Below, in pieces: positions 15,533 through 17,264 of a stretch of DNA of 17,264 nucleotides; positions within the stretch are counted from its first letter, which is position 1; each line of letters starts with the position of its first letter. A program made the position numbers and the translations under genes. The notes beneath the pieces are model-generated. The model was not told where the DNA came from. It saw only the letters and a program-made list of their open reading frames with translations, and made no database searches. Origin of the DNA: Thermoflexus sp. (lineage in GTDB: Bacteria; Chloroflexota; Anaerolineae; Thermoflexales; Thermoflexaceae); NCBI GenBank assembly GCA_017743605.1, contig JAGHYO010000020.1:1-17264 (forward strand). Reading direction: 5' to 3'.

Positions 15533-15546
15533 TTAGGGTTCCCTAA
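15533..15546. repeat. Short inverted repeat TTAGGG-TT-CCCTAA
   Basis: TTAGGG (15533-15538) and CCCTAA (15541-15546) are perfect inverted halves with two bases between. It lies between the divergent sugar operon and the orphan ABC ATPase, 15 bases upstream of the possible -35 of the ATPase. An operator role is possible but not shown. Confidence 0.3.
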
Positions 15547-15560
15547 GGATGCAGTAGCGG

Positions 15561-15590
15561 TTGCAAGGGGGAGGCTGGCGTAGGTAAACT
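15561..15590 (+). promoter_or_regulatory. Possible promoter of the orphan ABC ATPase
   Basis: TTGCAA (15561-15566) and TAAACT (15585-15590) are separated by 18 bases, giving a moderate sigma70-like promoter about 30 bases before the ATG at 15621. Both hexamers have mismatches to consensus. Confidence 0.35.
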
Positions 15591-15620
15591 AGGTTCCCGG
15601 ATCGCTCCAGGAGGGGGAGG

Positions 15621-16388
15621 ATGCTGCGCGTCGAGGGCCTTCGGGTGGCGTATGGGGAGCGGGTGGTGATCCCGGAGTTGAGCTTTGCGGTATCGCCAGG
15701 GCAGGCCCTGGGGCTGATCGGGCCCAACGGGGCCGGCAAGACCACGGTGATCCGAGCTTTAAGCGGTGTGCTCCCGCTCCAGGGAGGGACGATCTTCTGG
15801 GAGACGGTGCCCCTCCACGCCCTGCCGCCGGAACAACGGGCCCGCTGGGTGGCGGTGGTCCCCCAGGGAGCGACGTTGCCCGAGGCCTTCACTGGCGAAG
15901 AAGTCGTGGCTTTCGGGCGAACCCCCTATCATCCCTGGCGAGGGGTTCTCTCGGATCGCGATCGTCTTCAGATCGCTCGGGCGATGATCCGCACCGACAC
16001 GCAGCCCTTCGCCGAGCGCCGCGTGGGAACCCTCTCGGGGGGGGAGCGGCAACGGCTCCTGCTCGCTCGGGCCTTCGCCCAGACTCCCCGTATCCTCCTG
16101 CTGGACGAGGCCTTCGCCCATCTGGATCTCCGATATCAGGTCCGCCTGCTTTGCATGATCCGCCGCCTGTTGCAGGAAGAAGGGATGGCGGGGGTGCTGG
16201 CGATCCATGATCTGCATCTGGCGGCCCGCTTCTGCGATCAGCTGCTTCTGCTCCGAGAGGGCCGAGCCCTCGCCGGAGGTCCGCCCGAGGTGGCGCTCCA
16301 GCCCGCGCTGCTGGAGGCCGCCTATGGGATCCCGATGCGGGTGGAACGTCATCCGGAGGCCGGCTGGCTGATCTGGCCGGCGCTATAA
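15621..16388 (+). CDS. ABC transporter ATP-binding protein, FecE/BtuD type
   Basis: A 255-residue ATPase resembling those of iron-siderophore, heme or cobalamin importers. It has Walker A GPNGAGKT (34-41), the Q-loop (VVPQ, Gln82), signature LSGGE (138-142), Walker B ILLLDEAF (158-165) with catalytic Glu163, D-loop HLD (167-169) and H-loop His196. The residues after the catalytic Glu are AFAHLD rather than the common PTSHLD/PTAHLD, a mild oddity. The ATG at 15621 has GGAGG 6 bases upstream. Its usual permease and binding protein are absent: the sugar operon diverges from it and the PHP gene converges with a 6-base overlap. It is too short to be a MalK, which carries a C-terminal regulatory domain, so it probably does not power the sugar importer. 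Confidence 0.88.
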   Translation: MLRVEGLRVAYGERVVIPELSFAVSPGQALGLIGPNGAGKTTVIRALSGVLPLQGGTIFWETVPLHALPPEQRARWVAVVPQGATLPEAFTGEEVVAFGRTPYHPWRGVLSDRDRLQIARAMIRTDTQPFAERRVGTLSGGERQRLLLARAFAQTPRILLLDEAFAHLDLRYQVRLLCMIRRLLQEEGMAGVLAIHDLHLAARFCDQLLLLREGRALAGGPPEVALQPALLEAAYGIPMRVERHPEAGWLIWPAL

Positions 16389-17030
16389 ACGGCTCCGCCG
16401 CCACTTCGCCCAGGCGGAGAGCAGATGCACCCAGGGGGGGCTGAGACGTGGGGTGGGGCGCGCATGCAGCAGGGCCCGGCGGAAGCCCTCCGCGTCCTCA
16501 AAGGGCGGCAACGCGGTCCACGCCCGCCCGAGCTCCCAAGCGATGTGGGCGTCGCTCCCGGAGAACCCTGGCTTGCCGAAACGGGCCGCCAGCGCTGCCG
16601 CACGGGCGTTATCGCCGGGGAAGAGGCATCGCGCGTTGAAGACCTCCACCGCATCGACCAGGGGAAGGATGGCCTCTGCCGTCCGCCAGCCCATCGCCGA
16701 GCCCCGGGCCCGATCGCATGGATGGGGGAGGGCCACCACCCCGCCCTGCTCCCGGATCCGCTCGATGGTCTCCAGCAGGGGGAGGCCCCTGGGGATCTCC
16801 CGTTCGATGAAGTAAGCCAGCACCTCGCCTTCCCGGGTCCGGATTTCCTCCCCAATGATGATCCGCTCCGGCGCCTTCTCCTTCAGCCGCAACGCCCCCT
16901 CGATGGTGTTGTGATCCGTCACCGCCACCCGATCCAGCCCGCGGCGCCGGCAGGCCTCTAAGAACTCCTCCAGCCCGAGGAGGCTGTCTGGGGAGTAGCA
17001 GGTGTGGGCGTGCAGCTCAACGCGCCACAT
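16383..17030 (-). CDS. PHP-domain metal-dependent phosphoesterase
   Basis: A 215-residue stand-alone PHP-domain protein. The metal-binding motifs are in place: HAHTCYSPDS (His7, His9), VAVTDHN (Asp39, His40), IGEEI (Glu61), LPHPCDR (His103) and GSDAH (about 158-162). Relatives include the YciV/RNase AM and TrpH group, which remove phosphate from short nucleotides; the exact substrate here is unknown. The ATG at 17028-17030 has GAGGG 6 bases upstream. It overlaps the end of the cytidylate kinase gene by 14 bases, so the two are probably co-translated. Its stop overlaps the convergent ABC ATPase gene by 6 bases. Confidence 0.88.
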   Translation of the reverse strand: MWRVELHAHTCYSPDSLLGLEEFLEACRRRGLDRVAVTDHNTIEGALRLKEKAPERIIIGEEIRTREGEVLAYFIEREIPRGLPLLETIERIREQGGVVALPHPCDRARGSAMGWRTAEAILPLVDAVEVFNARCLFPGDNARAAALAARFGKPGFSGSDAHIAWELGRAWTALPPFEDAEGFRRALLHARPTPRLSPPWVHLLSAWAKWRRSRL

Positions 17031-17264
17031 GGGATCCCTCGCGGCATCGGGCCTCGATGAGGGCCACTACCTTCTGGAACACTTCCTCGATGTCCAGGGC
17101 GGTGGTGTCCAAGATGACCGCGTCGGGGGAGGGGCGGAGGGGCGCCACCTCCCGCTCCTGATCCAGCGCGTCCCGCTGCCGCATAGCCTCTAAGACCTCC
17201 TCAAAGGAGACCGCCTGCCCCCGTTCCCGGAGCTCCTGATATCGCCGTCGCGCCCGGGCCTCCA
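17017..17264 (-). CDS. cmk: Cytidylate kinase, C-terminal part
   Basis: Only the last ~82 codons are in the window; the gene starts to the right. Cytidylate kinase phosphorylates CMP and dCMP with ATP. The visible part carries ARARRRYQELRERGQAV, FEEVLEAMRQRDALDQERE, VAPLRPSPDAVILDTT and LDIEEVFQKVVALIEAR, which is the standard C-terminal block of bacterial Cmk (lid arginines, the R-RD-x-x-D motif and the A-PL-x-PA-DA-x-x-x-DT segment). The TGA at 17017-17019 lies inside the start of the PHP gene. Too short to be listed among complete open frames, but the match is clear. Confidence 0.9.
   Translation of the reverse strand, partial: EARARRRYQELRERGQAVSFEEVLEAMRQRDALDQEREVAPLRPSPDAVILDTTALDIEEVFQKVVALIEARCREGSHVAR

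Overview
The window is a stretch of GC-rich bacterial chromosome, probably from a thermophilic or environmental member of the Chloroflexota. That placement is an inference from style: GC-rich third codon positions, strong GGAGG-type ribosome binding sites, a TreT-type trehalose synthase, and a sugar-binding lipoprotein whose lipidated cysteine is followed by a charged heptad stretch. No rRNA, tRNA, CRISPR array, insertion sequence or phage gene was seen.

Layout. Positions 1-80 hold the tail of a hexapeptide-repeat acyltransferase. Positions 392-1282 (minus) hold two small, unrecognised, probably exported proteins in tandem. Positions 1602-2783 (minus) encode a class I PLP aminotransferase. 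Position 2949 starts a duplicated NitT/TauT-type ABC permease with no ATPase or binding protein beside it. From 4864 to 8987 (plus) runs a tight housekeeping cluster: era, truB, ribF, an AmaP/Asp23-like membrane protein and scpB. From 15483 back to 8980 (minus) runs a sugar operon: a consensus promoter, a broken LacI-type regulator gene, a sugar-binding lipoprotein, two MalF/MalG-type permeases, a TreT-like trehalose synthase and a nucleotide-sugar pyrophosphorylase. Diverging from it is an orphan FecE/BtuD-type ABC ATPase (15621-16388). The right end holds a PHP-domain phosphoesterase and the C-terminus of cytidylate kinase (both minus).

How the genes fit together. The sugar operon reads as one unit. 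An imported alpha-disaccharide, most likely trehalose, could be split by TreT into glucose and NDP-glucose, or the pathway could run toward trehalose using NDP-glucose made by the last gene of the operon. No MalK ATPase is present, so the importer must borrow one from elsewhere. The local repressor gene carries two frameshifts and an apparent deletion of its hinge region, so this operon may have lost its own control. A 12-bp GC-rich hairpin between the binding-protein gene and the first permease gene could set different expression levels for the two.

I do not see a clearly new biological system. The best leads are the decayed regulator in front of an intact trehalose operon, the pair of small exported unknown proteins, and the two ABC components that lack partners.
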